From contig NC_012914.1 of assembly GCF_000023585.1 (NCBI RefSeq), positions 2,247,001 through 2,311,000 of the forward strand: a stretch of 64,000 nt of DNA. The letters are read 5' to 3'. Source of the stretch: Paenibacillus sp. JDR-2 (GTDB lineage Bacteria; Bacillota; Bacilli; Paenibacillales; Paenibacillaceae). Positions 55,402 to 64,000 of the stretch are shown piece after piece. The first letter of the stretch is position 1; each line of letters begins with the position of its first letter. The position numbers and the translations under genes were made by a program. Under the pieces are notes generated by a model, which was not told where the DNA came from, did no database searches, and saw only the letters and a program-made list of their open reading frames with translations.

Positions 55402-56319
55402 ATGAAGACATTGCCGTTCAAGATTGGCGCCCATCCGATCAACTGGGTCGGAGAAGACGTGAAGGAGCACGGTGCCGATACCACTTACGAGCAGATTATG
55501 GATGATATGCAGCGGTTAGGTTTGACCGGAACCGAGATGGGACGCAAGTATCCGACTGAAATTGAGGTTCTGAAGCAAGAGCTTGCGAAAAGAAACCTGC
55601 AGCTGGTATCCCAGTGGAAATCCGTGCTGTTCTCCGATCCGGCTTACCGGGAGGAAGAGCTTGCGGCTTACGAGCAGCATGTTAAATTCCTCAAGGAAAT
55701 GGGCAGTACGGTGATCAGCACATGCGAGGTAGGCGGTTCGCTGCATTTCGATCCGCGCCGCACGCCTCACGAGAAGGAAGTTATTCCGCTTGACGAAGCA
55801 GGCTGGAAGAGTCTTGCCGAAGGGCTGAACGCAGCCGGAGCATTGGCCAAGCAACATGGCCTTAAGCTGACCTACCATCATCATGGCGGAACGGCCGTGG
55901 AAAGCCCGGAAGAAATCGACCGTCTGATGGAGCTGACCGACCCGGACCTCGTGCACCTGCTGTTTGATACCGGGCATGCCTACTATGGCGGAGCGAATCC
56001 GCTTGAAGTGCTTCGCAAGCATTATAACCGGATCGCCTACATTCATCTGAAGGATGTACGGCAGCAGGTGCTGGATGAAGCGCGTGCGGAAAAAGCCGAT
56101 TTCATCACATGTATTCGCAAAGGCGTATTTACGGTTCCGGGAACCGGCGATCTTGATTTCCGCCCGGTTGTGGAGGAGCTGCTGGCCCGCGGTTATAACG
56201 GCTGGGCAATGCTCGAGGGGGAACAGGATCCTGCGAAATCTCCGGCATTCGAATTCGCGTCCAAAGCCATTACTTATCTGGAGTCGCTACTTCCTACGAA
56301 AGCGGGGGAATCCCAATGA
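55402..56319 (+). CDS. iolE: Inosose dehydratase
   Basis: A 305-residue TIM-barrel enzyme of the xylose isomerase-like group that dehydrates scyllo-inosose (2-keto-myo-inositol) to diketo-inositol. Characteristic segments are KIGAHPINWVGED at the start, LKLTYHHHGGTAVE and LLFDTGHAYYGGANP, which hold metal ligands. ATG follows GGGAGCTGAG, 22 bp after iolD. It overlaps the iolC start by 4 bp. Confidence 0.95.
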   Translation: MKTLPFKIGAHPINWVGEDVKEHGADTTYEQIMDDMQRLGLTGTEMGRKYPTEIEVLKQELAKRNLQLVSQWKSVLFSDPAYREEELAAYEQHVKFLKEMGSTVISTCEVGGSLHFDPRRTPHEKEVIPLDEAGWKSLAEGLNAAGALAKQHGLKLTYHHHGGTAVESPEEIDRLMELTDPDLVHLLFDTGHAYYGGANPLEVLRKHYNRIAYIHLKDVRQQVLDEARAEKADFITCIRKGVFTVPGTGDLDFRPVVEELLARGYNGWAMLEGEQDPAKSPAFEFASKAITYLESLLPTKAGESQ

Positions 56320-57317
56320 ACGACATCAAGTTTCCGGCTGGCCGGTCTCTCGACTTCACGGCAATCGGCCGTCTCTGCATCGATCTGAATGCGAACGAAA
56401 TTAACCGTCCGATGGAAGAGACGAGTACATTCACGAAATATGTGGGCGGATCTCCGGCTAATATTACGATCGGCATGTCGAGGTTCGATCTGAAGACCGC
56501 ATTTATCGGAAAAATCGCCAATGATCAGATGGGCCGCTTTATCCGCGATTATCTGAAGAAGAACCAGATTGATACAAGCAATGTCGTAAACGACTACACG
56601 GGCGCGGTTACCGGTCTTGCTTTTACCGAGATCAAGAGTCCAACGGATTGCAGTATCCTGATGTACCGAGACAACGTGGCCGATCTGCTGCTTACGCCAG
56701 GCGAAGTGGATGAGGAGCTGATCGCGAAATCCAAGCTGCTTCTTATTTCCGGAACGGCGCTTGCCCAAAGCCCTTCGCGCGAAGCGGTGTTCCAGGCGCT
56801 TCAATATGCGAAGAAGCATGGCACGGTTATTGCTTTTGATCTGGACTACCGCCCTTATACATGGAAATCGCAAGAGGAAACGGCCGTTTATTATAATCTC
56901 GCCGCCGAGAAATGCGACATTATCCTCGGTACGCGGGAAGAGTTCGATATGATGGAATGCTTCGAGCAGGAGCATAACGATCATAGCACCGCATCGAGAT
57001 GGTTCAATCATTCCGCGCAAATCGTCATTATCAAACATGGCAAAGAAGGCTCCATCGCTTACACGAAGGACGGGGCAAGCCACCGCGCCAAGTCGTTCCC
57101 GGCAAAGGTGATCAAGACTTTTGGCGCCGGCGACTCCTATGCCGCAGGTTTCTTGTACGGCGTTATGCAGGGCTGGACGCTCGAAAAAAGCATGGAATTC
57201 GGCAGCGCGTCCGCGTGTATCGTTATTTCCAGCCACAGCTGCTCGGATGCCATGCCAAGAGCAGAGCAGGTTCATGATTATATCGCCCGCTGCGAGCGCG
57301 GTGAAATTGTAGTCTGA
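56316..57317 (+). CDS. iolC: 5-dehydro-2-deoxygluconokinase
   Basis: A 333-residue PfkB-family kinase that phosphorylates 2-deoxy-5-keto-gluconate. It shows the PfkB signature [17 protein letters not shown] (N-terminal) and the catalytic [10 protein letters not shown] with Asp273. The ATG overlaps the iolE stop (ATGA), so translation is coupled. Its product would be split by the IolJ aldolase, which is not encoded in this window. Confidence 0.95.
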   Translation: MNDIKFPAGRSLDFTAIGRLCIDLNANEINRPMEETSTFTKYVGGSPANITIGMSRFDLKTAFIGKIANDQMGRFIRDYLKKNQIDTSNVVNDYTGAVTGLAFTEIKSPTDCSILMYRDNVADLLLTPGEVDEELIAKSKLLLISGTALAQSPSREAVFQALQYAKKHGTVIAFDLDYRPYTWKSQEETAVYYNLAAEKCDIILGTREEFDMMECFEQEHNDHSTASRWFNHSAQIVIIKHGKEGSIAYTKDGASHRAKSFPAKVIKTFGAGDSYAAGFLYGVMQGWTLEKSMEFGSASACIVISSHSCSDAMPRAEQVHDYIARCERGEIVV

Positions 57318-57345
57318 TTCGCAAATACAAGGAAGAGGTGCTCCT

Positions 57346-58791
57346 ATGACACAACAATTAAAAAACTGGATCGGCGGTCAGTGGGTAGAAGCTGCAGCAA
57401 CGCAAAGCGAGCCCGTCTACAACCCGGCTACCGAAGAAGTTCTAGCAAACGTTCCTTTGTCTACGAAAGAAGACGTTGATCTGGCCGTACGCACGGCTGC
57501 CGAAGCATTCAAAACTTGGAGCCGCACGCCGGTGCCAAAGAGAGCGCGTATTCTTTTCAAATATCAGCAGCTTCTTGTAGACAACTGGGATGAGCTTGCG
57601 AAGCTGGTAACGCTGGAGAACGGCAAAAGCTACGGCGAAGCTTACGGCGAGGTGCTTCGGGGGATCGAATGCGTGGAGTTTGCAGCCGGCGCGCCAAACC
57701 TGATGATGGGCAAACAGCTTCCCGACATCGCAACCAACCTGGAATCCGGAATGTACCGCTACCCGATTGGCGTTGTTGGCGGCATTACGCCGTTCAACTT
57801 CCCGATGATGGTGCCTTGCTGGATGTTCCCGCTTGCGATTGCCTGCGGCAATACCTTTGTTCTGAAGCCTTCGGAGCGTACGCCGCTTCTGGCTAACCGT
57901 CTGGCTGAGCTTCTGCAGGAAGCTGGACTTCCCGAAGGCGTGTTTAATATCGTTCACGGCGCTCACGATGTCGTAAACGGCATGCTGGAGCATAGGGCGA
58001 TTAAGGCGATTTCGTTCGTTGGCTCCCAGCCTGTAGCCGAATATGTGTACAAAACGGCTTCGGCACACGGGAAACGCGTCCAGGCGCTTGCCGGCGCGAA
58101 AAACCATTCGATCGTTATGCCGGATGCGGATCTGAATCTGACGGTAAAAGAAATCGTAAACGCGGCCTTTGGCTCCGCGGGCGAGCGCTGCATGGCGTGC
58201 TCCGTCGTTGTGGCCGTAGGCGAGGTTGGCGACACGCTTGTCGGCAAGCTTAAGGAAGCTGCGGACAACATTACGATCGGCAACGGCATGGAAGACGGCG
58301 TGTTTCTTGGTCCCGTTATTCGCGGTCCTCATAAGGAACGCACGCTCAAATATATCGACATCGGCGAGAAGGAAGGCGCTTTGCTGATCCGCGACGGTCG
58401 GAAGGATGCGGCTTCAGACGGTCAAGGCTACTTTGTTGGCCCAACAATCTTTGACAAGGTGCAATGCGAGATGAAAATTTGGGAGGACGAAATTTTCGCT
58501 CCCGTCCTGTCGATTGTACGCGTAGACACGCTGGACGAAGCGATCGAGCTGGCTAACCGTTCCGAATTCGCGAATGGCGCTTGCCTATTCACGCAAAGCG
58601 GGGCGTCGATGCGCCAATTCCGCGAAACGATTGATGCAGGCATGCTTGGCGTTAACCTGGGCGTACCGGCTCCAATGGCCTTCTTCCCGTTCTCGGGCTG
58701 GAAGAAATCGTTCTACGGCGACCTGCACGCAAACGGCACCGACGGCGTCGAGTTCTTCACGCGCAAGAAAATGGTCACAACACGCTGGTAA
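57346..58791 (+). CDS. iolA: Methylmalonate-semialdehyde dehydrogenase (CoA-acylating)
   Basis: A 481-residue aldehyde dehydrogenase that turns malonate semialdehyde into acetyl-CoA and CO2 (also methylmalonate semialdehyde to propionyl-CoA). The MmsA type is shown by [11 protein letters not shown] with catalytic Cys282 and by the length. [16 protein letters not shown] is the conserved NAD-binding segment. ATG follows GAAGAGGTG. In the operon it completes inositol breakdown after the aldolase step. Confidence 0.95.
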   Translation: MTQQLKNWIGGQWVEAAATQSEPVYNPATEEVLANVPLSTKEDVDLAVRTAAEAFKTWSRTPVPKRARILFKYQQLLVDNWDELAKLVTLENGKSYGEAYGEVLRGIECVEFAAGAPNLMMGKQLPDIATNLESGMYRYPIGVVGGITPFNFPMMVPCWMFPLAIACGNTFVLKPSERTPLLANRLAELLQEAGLPEGVFNIVHGAHDVVNGMLEHRAIKAISFVGSQPVAEYVYKTASAHGKRVQALAGAKNHSIVMPDADLNLTVKEIVNAAFGSAGERCMACSVVVAVGEVGDTLVGKLKEAADNITIGNGMEDGVFLGPVIRGPHKERTLKYIDIGEKEGALLIRDGRKDAASDGQGYFVGPTIFDKVQCEMKIWEDEIFAPVLSIVRVDTLDEAIELANRSEFANGACLFTQSGASMRQFRETIDAGMLGVNLGVPAPMAFFPFSGWKKSFYGDLHANGTDGVEFFTRKKMVTTRW

Positions 58792-58815
58792 TCGATCATA
58801 CGGGAGGTCTACTCG

Positions 58816-59856
58816 ATGTCAAAAGTGAAAATCGGCATCATCGGCGCTGGCCGAATTGGTAAAATACACGCGGAAAATCTGCTTAAGCATCCGGAAGTCG
58901 AGATCGTTGGCGTCAGCGATCTGTTCGCCGGACCGGAGCTTGAAGCTTGGGCGGCGGCAAAGGGCATTGGCCTTTTGTCCAAAGATTCCGATGCGATTAT
59001 CGGGCATCCGGATATCGATGCTATCTTTATTTGCTCCTCCACCGATACGCATGTGCCGCTGATCAAGCAGGCGGCGCAAGCCGGCAAGCATATTTTCTGC
59101 GAGAAGCCGGTCAGCATGTCCGTCTTGGAAACGGCTGAAGCGATTAAAGCGGTGAAGGAAGCCGGGGTTAAGCTGCAGATCGGATTCAACCGCCGCTTCG
59201 ATCATAACTTCAAGCGGGTAAGAGAGCATGTGGAAGCGGGAACCATCGGGGATTTGCATATCGTAAAGATTACTTCCCGCGATCCGAATCCGCCGTCCAA
59301 GGAATACATTAAAGTTTCCGGCGGATTGTTTATGGACATGGCCATTCACGATTTCGATATCGCGCGTTTCGTATCGGGCAGCGAGGTTGTGGAAGTATTC
59401 GCGCAAGGCAGCGTCCTCGTAGATCCCGTATTTGAAGAATGCGGCGATATCGATACCGCGATTGTTACTTTGAAGTTCGCAAACGGCGCTCTTGGCGTCA
59501 TCGATAACAGCCGCCAGGCTGTGTATGGCTACGATCAACGCGTTGAAGTATTCGGTTCCAAAGGCTGCGTTGCGATTGCCAACGACCATCCGAATACGGC
59601 TGTTGTGAGCACGGCGGAGGGAATTATCTCCGACAAACCGCTGCATTTCTTCCTGGAACGTTATATGGTTGCTTACGCGGATGAGTCGAAGCAGTTTATC
59701 GACAGTCTGATTCACGGCACGGCACTGCCGGTAACCGGAGAAGACGGATTGCAGGCAGAACGGATCGCGCTTGCCGCGAAGCTGTCCTGCAAGCTGAACC
59801 GATCGATCAAGCTGGCAGAGCTGGACGAATTGCTGTTGCAGTCTGCCACACAATAA
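58816..59856 (+). CDS. iolG: myo-inositol 2-dehydrogenase
   Basis: A 346-residue Gfo/Idh/MocA-family enzyme that oxidises myo-inositol to scyllo-inosose with NAD, the first step of the pathway. The Rossmann motif is GIIGAGRIGKIHAEN (about 7-21); the EKP motif (CEKPVSM, about 96) holds the catalytic Lys, and FMDMAIHDFDIARF carries the Asp/His pair. ATG follows CGGGAGGT, 24 bp after iolA. Confidence 0.94.
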   Translation: MSKVKIGIIGAGRIGKIHAENLLKHPEVEIVGVSDLFAGPELEAWAAAKGIGLLSKDSDAIIGHPDIDAIFICSSTDTHVPLIKQAAQAGKHIFCEKPVSMSVLETAEAIKAVKEAGVKLQIGFNRRFDHNFKRVREHVEAGTIGDLHIVKITSRDPNPPSKEYIKVSGGLFMDMAIHDFDIARFVSGSEVVEVFAQGSVLVDPVFEECGDIDTAIVTLKFANGALGVIDNSRQAVYGYDQRVEVFGSKGCVAIANDHPNTAVVSTAEGIISDKPLHFFLERYMVAYADESKQFIDSLIHGTALPVTGEDGLQAERIALAAKLSCKLNRSIKLAELDELLLQSATQ

Positions 59857-59871
59857 CGGAGGTATGCGAAC

Positions 59872-60687
59872 ATGTCCAAGCTTATCGTCACTCCAGAGAG
59901 AGCATCGGGTCCGGACGGCTCCGTCCTGTCCATTACGCCTGAATCGGCTGGATGGGAATATGTCGGTTTTGAAGTTCTGAAATTGCGGAAGGGCCAGACC
60001 GTCGAGAGACAAACGGAAGACCAAGAAGTATGCCTGGTTCTGCTGAGCGGACTGGCGAACGTAAAGGCTGCCGGCAAGGAATGGAGCGATATCGGCCGAC
60101 GGATGAGTGTTTTCGAGAAAATCCCTCCGTATTCGGTCTATGTCCCAAATGGCCAATCTTACGGAATCGAGGCCCTTACGGACTTGGAGGTTGCCGTCTG
60201 CTCCGCGCCCGGCTACGGAAACCATGAAGCGCGTCTGATCGCGCCTGAACAAGTAGGAACGGAAGTACGGGGCTCCGGCAATATCGAACGTCTTGTCCAG
60301 AATATTTTGCCGGAGCAGGAGCCGGCCGACAGCCTGCTTGTGGTTGAAGTGTTTACGCCAAGCGGCCACTGGTCCAGTTATCCGCCTCACAAGCATGACC
60401 GGGATAACCTTCCGGAGGAATCGTTTCTGGAGGAAACCTATTATTTCAAGGTAGATCCCGGACAAGGATACGCGATTCAGCGTGTCTATACGGATGAAAG
60501 GGATCTGGATGAGACGCTGGTCGTGAAGAACGGCGAAGCCGTGCTTGTTCCGCGAGGCTATCATCCGGTTGCGGCACCTCCCGGCTATGAAGTCTATTAC
60601 CTGAATGTCATGGCGGGACCGCGCCGTGTATGGAAATTCCACAATGATCCCGATCATCAATGGATATTGAACTCTACGGCCAAGTAA
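59872..60687 (+). CDS. iolB: 5-deoxy-glucuronate isomerase
   Basis: A 271-residue bicupin metalloenzyme that isomerises 5-deoxy-glucuronate to 2-deoxy-5-keto-gluconate. The second cupin carries the metal ligands in SSYPPHKHDRD (about 175-183) and PRGYHPVAAPPGY (about 228-240). ATG follows ACGGAGG, 15 bp after iolG. It is the last structural gene of the operon. Confidence 0.94.
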   Translation: MSKLIVTPERASGPDGSVLSITPESAGWEYVGFEVLKLRKGQTVERQTEDQEVCLVLLSGLANVKAAGKEWSDIGRRMSVFEKIPPYSVYVPNGQSYGIEALTDLEVAVCSAPGYGNHEARLIAPEQVGTEVRGSGNIERLVQNILPEQEPADSLLVVEVFTPSGHWSSYPPHKHDRDNLPEESFLEETYYFKVDPGQGYAIQRVYTDERDLDETLVVKNGEAVLVPRGYHPVAAPPGYEVYYLNVMAGPRRVWKFHNDPDHQWILNSTAK

Positions 60688-60749
60688 GCCCGGCAATTGG
60701 CGCTCCGAGCGGTTGCAACTGCTGATAGAAACACTCATAATAGGAAATC

Positions 60750-60774
60750 ATGGGGATAGGTCATCTATCCCCCA
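60750..60774 (+). terminator. Hairpin between iolB and the regulator gene
   Basis: ATGGGGATAG and CTATCCCCCAT pair with one bulged base around GTCAT. Only CTTACTTTTC follows, so termination would be partial. Confidence 0.5.
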
Positions 60775-60798
60775 TCTTACTTTTCAGAGGGATTCGGC

Positions 60799-61806
60799 AT
60801 GAAAGCAACCATATACGATGTGGCCAAAGAAGCAGGGGTCTCGATTGCCACTGTCTCCAATGCCATTAACGGAAAAGGCAATGTCAGCAAGAAAAGACGG
60901 GAACAAATCTTTAAAATAATGGAGCAGATGAATTACCAGCCGAACGTAAATGCTTCCGCCCTGATGGGGAAGAAGACCTACACGCTGGGATTGCTTATAC
61001 CGGATATATCCAACCCGTTCTTCTCCGAGATCGCGCGGGCTATCGAAGATCAAGCGCATCAATTGGGCTACAGCGTGATCATGTGCAGCACGGACAATAA
61101 AGACGAGAGGGTAGAACGTTATATTGCCCTGCTGGAGCAAAAGAACGTCGACGGCATCCTGATTGGAACAGGGGTAGACAATCTGGACATCCTGACCAAC
61201 CTGCAAGCCAGAAAAATTCCGATTGTGATGATCTCGCGTGAAGCGTCAGCTCTGGAAGTAGATACGGTTGTAGCCGACGATTACGTTGGCGGGTTGATGG
61301 CTGCGCAGCATTTGGCGGAGATGGGACATACCCGAATCGCCATCTTGTCCGAGCAATTGAAGGTAAGCAGCGCCCGGGAAAGGATCCGCGGCTTCAAGCA
61401 AGGGCTGCGGGACCGGCAGATTTCATTCAACGATCGCAATCTCGTCATCTGCGATTACATGGTAGAGGAAGGACGCCGCGGCGCCGGCGAGCTGCTGGGC
61501 CGCGAGGATCGTCCAACGGCGATATTCTGCTGTAACGACGTGCTTGCAATCGGGGCGTTACAGGAAGCGAGGAGTCTCGGGATCAAGGTGCCCGAGGAGC
61601 TGTCGATTGTAGGCTTTGACGATACAATCTTGGCAACTGTCGTAGATCCGCCGCTTACTACGGTGGCACAGCCGATTGCCAGCATGGCGAAGCAGGCGTT
61701 CCAATTGATGATCTCCAATCTGGACGAAGCCGAGCCGGTCAAAAAAAGAATCGTGCTGCGGCCGGAAATCCATATCCGTCAATCGACGGCAAAAGCAAAG
61801 AGCTGA
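60799..61806 (+). CDS. LacI-family regulator, probable repressor of the iol operon
   Basis: A 335-residue regulator: LacI HTH (TIYDVAKEAGVSIATVSNAI, about 3-22) with hinge (QPNVNASALMG) and a periplasmic-binding-like effector domain (about 60-330). ATG follows CAGAGGGA. It lies 111 bp after iolB in the same direction. Its likely targets are the two palindromes before iolD, with an inositol pathway intermediate as inducer. This differs from Bacillus subtilis, where the iol repressor IolR is a DeoR-family protein. Confidence 0.9.
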   Translation: MKATIYDVAKEAGVSIATVSNAINGKGNVSKKRREQIFKIMEQMNYQPNVNASALMGKKTYTLGLLIPDISNPFFSEIARAIEDQAHQLGYSVIMCSTDNKDERVERYIALLEQKNVDGILIGTGVDNLDILTNLQARKIPIVMISREASALEVDTVVADDYVGGLMAAQHLAEMGHTRIAILSEQLKVSSARERIRGFKQGLRDRQISFNDRNLVICDYMVEEGRRGAGELLGREDRPTAIFCCNDVLAIGALQEARSLGIKVPEELSIVGFDDTILATVVDPPLTTVAQPIASMAKQAFQLMISNLDEAEPVKKRIVLRPEIHIRQSTAKAKS

Positions 61807-61846
61807 TGAAATGCCTCCTGTAAGCCGGGAGGCATTTCATGTTTGT
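61806..61846 (+). terminator. Terminator of the iol-lacI transcription unit
   Basis: ATGAAATGCCTCC and GGAGGCATTTCAT form a 13-bp perfect stem around TGTAAGCCG, followed by GTTTGTT. Confidence 0.8.
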
Positions 61847-61953
61847 TCCTGGCCGGATTGGATGGCTTAAGTTACGCAAAATTGGCTGGTTACAGAAGTA
61901 TGCCCGGACTTTATGATGAGGTCACTAACATCATAAAGCAAAGGGTGGTACGC

Positions 61954-62082
61954 ATGAAGGAACTAATCTCCTTTATATTTCTGACGGCGGCGTTTATCTC
62001 CGGTCCGTTTCTTATTGTCTTATTCGGTCGTATGGCTGTACACGGCGAGGAGCTTCTGGAAGCGGAGCAGAAGGCGCATTAA
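61954..62082 (+). CDS. Small membrane peptide, 42 residues
   Basis: MKELISFIFLTAAFISGPFL starts a peptide with one hydrophobic segment (about 4-27) and an acidic/basic tail (HGEELLEAEQKAH). ATG 61954 is preceded by AAGGGTGG. A strong terminator follows. It resembles the many one-helix peptides of Bacillota, some of them CydS- or sporulation-related, but no homologue is claimed. The region 61847-61953 holds nothing else recognisable. Confidence 0.6.
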   Translation: MKELISFIFLTAAFISGPFLIVLFGRMAVHGEELLEAEQKAH

Positions 62083-62085
62083 AAT

Positions 62086-62140
62086 AAAAAGACGTATGCT
62101 TTGTGTCCGGAATGAGGACATGGCATACGTCTTTTTTTTT
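62086..62140. terminator. Bidirectional terminator
   Basis: AAGACGTATGC and GCATACGTCTT pair, with inner TGTCC/GGACA, followed by nine T; an A run precedes it. It lies between the small peptide and the convergent MocR gene. Confidence 0.85.
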
Positions 62141-63581
62141 AATCAAACATCGTCTCTCGCAACGCCAGGGCAAATTTATCAATCCCCGTCACAATTTCGT
62201 CCACGGAAGAACGGGCATAGGATAATCGCACAAATCCCGGCTCAGTGCCGAACACGCTGCCCGGAATGAACAATACGCCATGTTTGATCCCATTAGTAAG
62301 CAGGCGGTAATCTTTGATATTCCGATTGATTTTACACCAGAGATTTAACCCGCCTTGGGGTAAATGGAAGGAGACCTCGTTCCCAAGCTTCGTCTGCAGC
62401 GCCTCCGCCATCATGTCGCGCCTAAGACGAAGCGAATCCCTCAGCCGTTCCAGATGCGGAGTAAGCGAAGCGGACTCGAGCAAATGCGTTGCTATCCATT
62501 GCGGGAACATGCTAAGGCCAAAATCCATCTGCTGCCGTGCATCCGACAGACGCTGGATAACCGTATGAGGCGCTGCCATCCAGCCGATCCGAAGGCCGGA
62601 AGCCGCTACCTTCGATAAGGATCCGATATATAACACGCTTCCGTTCCGGTCTATGGCCTTGATAGGAGGAGGAGCGGCGTCATCGTAGGAGGTCAAGCTG
62701 AACGGATCATCCTCAACGATAGGTATTCCGAGCTGTTCACAGCAACTCAAAATCTCTTCTCTCCGCTTGGCGCTCATGACCATTCCGGTCGGATTCTGAA
62801 AATTCGGATTGAGAAATACCATGCGGATCCGGTGCTGCTTATATAGAGCCCGGATTTCCTCCGGGTCAACCCCATCTTCATTAACCGTTAATCCGAACAA
62901 GCGGATGCCCGCCGATTGGAACATGGGCAGGGAGTAGCAATACGACGGGTTTTCTATCGCAATGGCATCACCCGGATTCAGCAGGCATTGCGTGATGAGG
63001 TACAAGGATTGCTGCGAGCCCGATGTAACCAGAATGGAATCATCGGTGGCCTGAATGCCGCGCTGCTCTTGAAGAAAGCCGGTTATTGCCAAGCGGAGCG
63101 GGACATAACCTTGAGGATCTCCGTATCCGAGCGGCTCATGAAACGGCTGAGTCCGCATGATCGCCGCGATCTCTTCGTTAGGCGAAAGTTCGGGAGCTAG
63201 TTCACCGTTTGCGAAGTTAATAAACGGCTCTCCGCTTTGAACCGCTTCACGGATTCTCCGCATGAAAGGCAAATTAGGCAGGAACGAACCGCCCTCCACG
63301 TATCGGCTCCAATTCGGCGCGGGATCCATTCCCCATAGATGCCCGCAGACGCGGGTGCCGCTCCCCGTCAAGCTTTCGATCATTCCGGAAGCGCGTAGAT
63401 TCTCATAGGCTTGGACAATGGTGCTCCGGTTAACGCCCAATTGCTCGGCCAGCTTGCGTTCGGAAGGCAGGTGGCTGCCGGGAGGCAGCTCTCCTAACGA
63501 AATTCTTTGCTCCAGGTAGTCCGCGATTTGTTGATACAACGGTTTTTTATCATTTCTGTCCGGTCTCCACATGCTGTTCAC
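62139..63581 (-). CDS. MocR-type regulator (GntR HTH fused to PLP aminotransferase fold)
   Basis: A 480-residue fusion. The N-terminal GntR winged helix (about 12-80: LPSERKLAEQLGVNRSTIVQ) is followed by a fold-type I aminotransferase domain (about 110-475) with the PLP lysine in GSLSKVAASGLRIGW (about 323). Such proteins use PLP or an amine as effector, as in GabR and PdxR. It is divergent from the Rrf2 gene. Targets and ligand are unknown; a role in PLP or amino-acid metabolism is the usual case. Confidence 0.9.
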   Translation of the reverse strand: MNSMWRPDRNDKKPLYQQIADYLEQRISLGELPPGSHLPSERKLAEQLGVNRSTIVQAYENLRASGMIESLTGSGTRVCGHLWGMDPAPNWSRYVEGGSFLPNLPFMRRIREAVQSGEPFINFANGELAPELSPNEEIAAIMRTQPFHEPLGYGDPQGYVPLRLAITGFLQEQRGIQATDDSILVTSGSQQSLYLITQCLLNPGDAIAIENPSYCYSLPMFQSAGIRLFGLTVNEDGVDPEEIRALYKQHRIRMVFLNPNFQNPTGMVMSAKRREEILSCCEQLGIPIVEDDPFSLTSYDDAAPPPIKAIDRNGSVLYIGSLSKVAASGLRIGWMAAPHTVIQRLSDARQQMDFGLSMFPQWIATHLLESASLTPHLERLRDSLRLRRDMMAEALQTKLGNEVSFHLPQGGLNLWCKINRNIKDYRLLTNGIKHGVLFIPGSVFGTEPGFVRLSYARSSVDEIVTGIDKFALALRETMFD

Positions 63582-63664
63582 CTCTTAACCACTACAATAC
63601 TATACGGAAGAGTCATCCGTCTAAGTGTGAGGTAATGACGTTGATTTTGTCATGCCGATTAAAG

Positions 63665-63682
63665 TGTGCTAAAATTAGCACA
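63665..63682. promoter_or_regulatory. Palindromic operator candidate before the Rrf2 gene
   Basis: TGTGCTAA-AA-TTAGCACA is an inverted repeat with 8-bp arms, in the 134-bp space between the divergent MocR and Rrf2 genes, about 33 bp before the Rrf2 start. Position suits autoregulation by Rrf2 or control by MocR. Confidence 0.55.
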
Positions 63683-63715
63683 TATTATTGCGAAGGAGGA
63701 AACGGTCCGGCAGCT

Positions 63716-64000
63716 ATGGCACAACTGAAACGGTTTGGATTTGGCGTACAGGCGTTAATCGTATTGGCTTCCCAGACAGAGCTGTTGACAAGCAGCGAAA
63801 TTGCAGAACGGATTCATTGCGAGCCAACCGCTTTGCGCAAGATTTTGTCGCAGCTCGTGGAGGGCGGTATCATTGAAGTGAAGCAAGGGCGTACCGGCGG
63901 CTACCAGCTGGCTAAACGTCCGGAGCTCGTTACGCTCCGCGAGGTATATAAGACCGTGCATGAAGAGGAGCCTCCATGGGACCGCATGCTGGACACAACC
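63716..64000 (+). CDS. Rrf2-family transcriptional regulator (cut by window edge)
   Basis: The first 95 residues of an Rrf2-type regulator: winged HTH with LTSSEIAERIHCEPTALRKI (about 24-43) and the wing GRTGGYQLAKRPELVTLREV (about 58-77). No cysteine is seen in this part, so an iron-sulfur cluster cannot be judged. GGAGGA lies 15 bases before the ATG, rather far. The gene continues past 64000. Confidence 0.85.
   Translation, partial: MAQLKRFGFGVQALIVLASQTELLTSSEIAERIHCEPTALRKILSQLVEGGIIEVKQGRTGGYQLAKRPELVTLREVYKTVHEEEPPWDRMLDTT

Noticed and set aside
58819..60738. A 639-codon open frame antisense to iolG and iolB
   Set aside because: It spans two conserved iol genes on the other strand and has no family features; it is a by-product of codon use.

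Overview
The window looks like the chromosome of an endospore-forming, Gram-positive Bacillota, most likely a Paenibacillus. This is inferred from gene content, not from a marker gene. The clues are YesM/YesN-type two-component systems next to LplB/YtcP-type sugar importers without ATPase genes, a BclB-like exosporium collagen protein, a T-box leader before trpS, strong AGGAGG ribosome-binding sites, mid-range GC and abundant glycoside hydrolases. No rRNA, tRNA or CRISPR array was seen.

Layout. 0-6 kb: an SNF2-family helicase behind a MarR regulator, a divergent quinone-oxidoreductase-like enzyme, and a GH43 glycosidase. 6-10 kb: a large collagen-like exosporium protein (minus strand) divergent from a TPR-bearing GT2 glycosyltransferase. 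10-16 kb: AraC regulator/phytanoyl-CoA dioxygenase pair, MarR-ABC exporter-DUF1697 operon, an SDR, and a small Pro/Gly/Trp-rich probable coat protein. 16-21.5 kb: a LysR-cidA-cidB lysis-control locus, a DMT transporter, an XRE regulator with a C-terminal domain, and a divergent alpha/beta-hydrolase that has lost two of its three catalytic residues. 21.5-26 kb: Trp T-box and trpS, a VOC-gene remnant, three small metabolic genes, one frameshifted gene and a cluster of palindromic repeats.

26-42.4 kb is a carbohydrate island: AraC regulator, GH31 alpha-xylosidase, GH3 beta-glycosidase with an inserted domain, two-component system, two permeases, a lipoprotein binding protein and a GH95 alpha-L-fucosidase. 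Together with the GH43 these activities fit uptake and trimming of decorated plant oligosaccharides such as fucosylated xyloglucan (inference). 43-51.2 kb is a second module of the same design: two-component system, binding protein, two permeases and an FAD-dependent oxidoreductase of unknown substrate. A complete IS3-family element with an A6G frameshift site sits at about 51.45-52.69 kb in a patch of short repeats.

53.4-61.8 kb is a myo-inositol catabolic operon (iolD-iolE-iolC-iolA-iolG-iolB) followed by a LacI-family regulator. Two copies of a TTAAGCG(C/A)TTAA-type operator lie in front of iolD. The aldolase (iolJ) and an inositol transporter are not in the window. The last 2 kb hold a 42-residue membrane peptide, a MocR-type regulator and the start of an Rrf2 regulator, cut by the window edge, with a palindromic operator candidate upstream.
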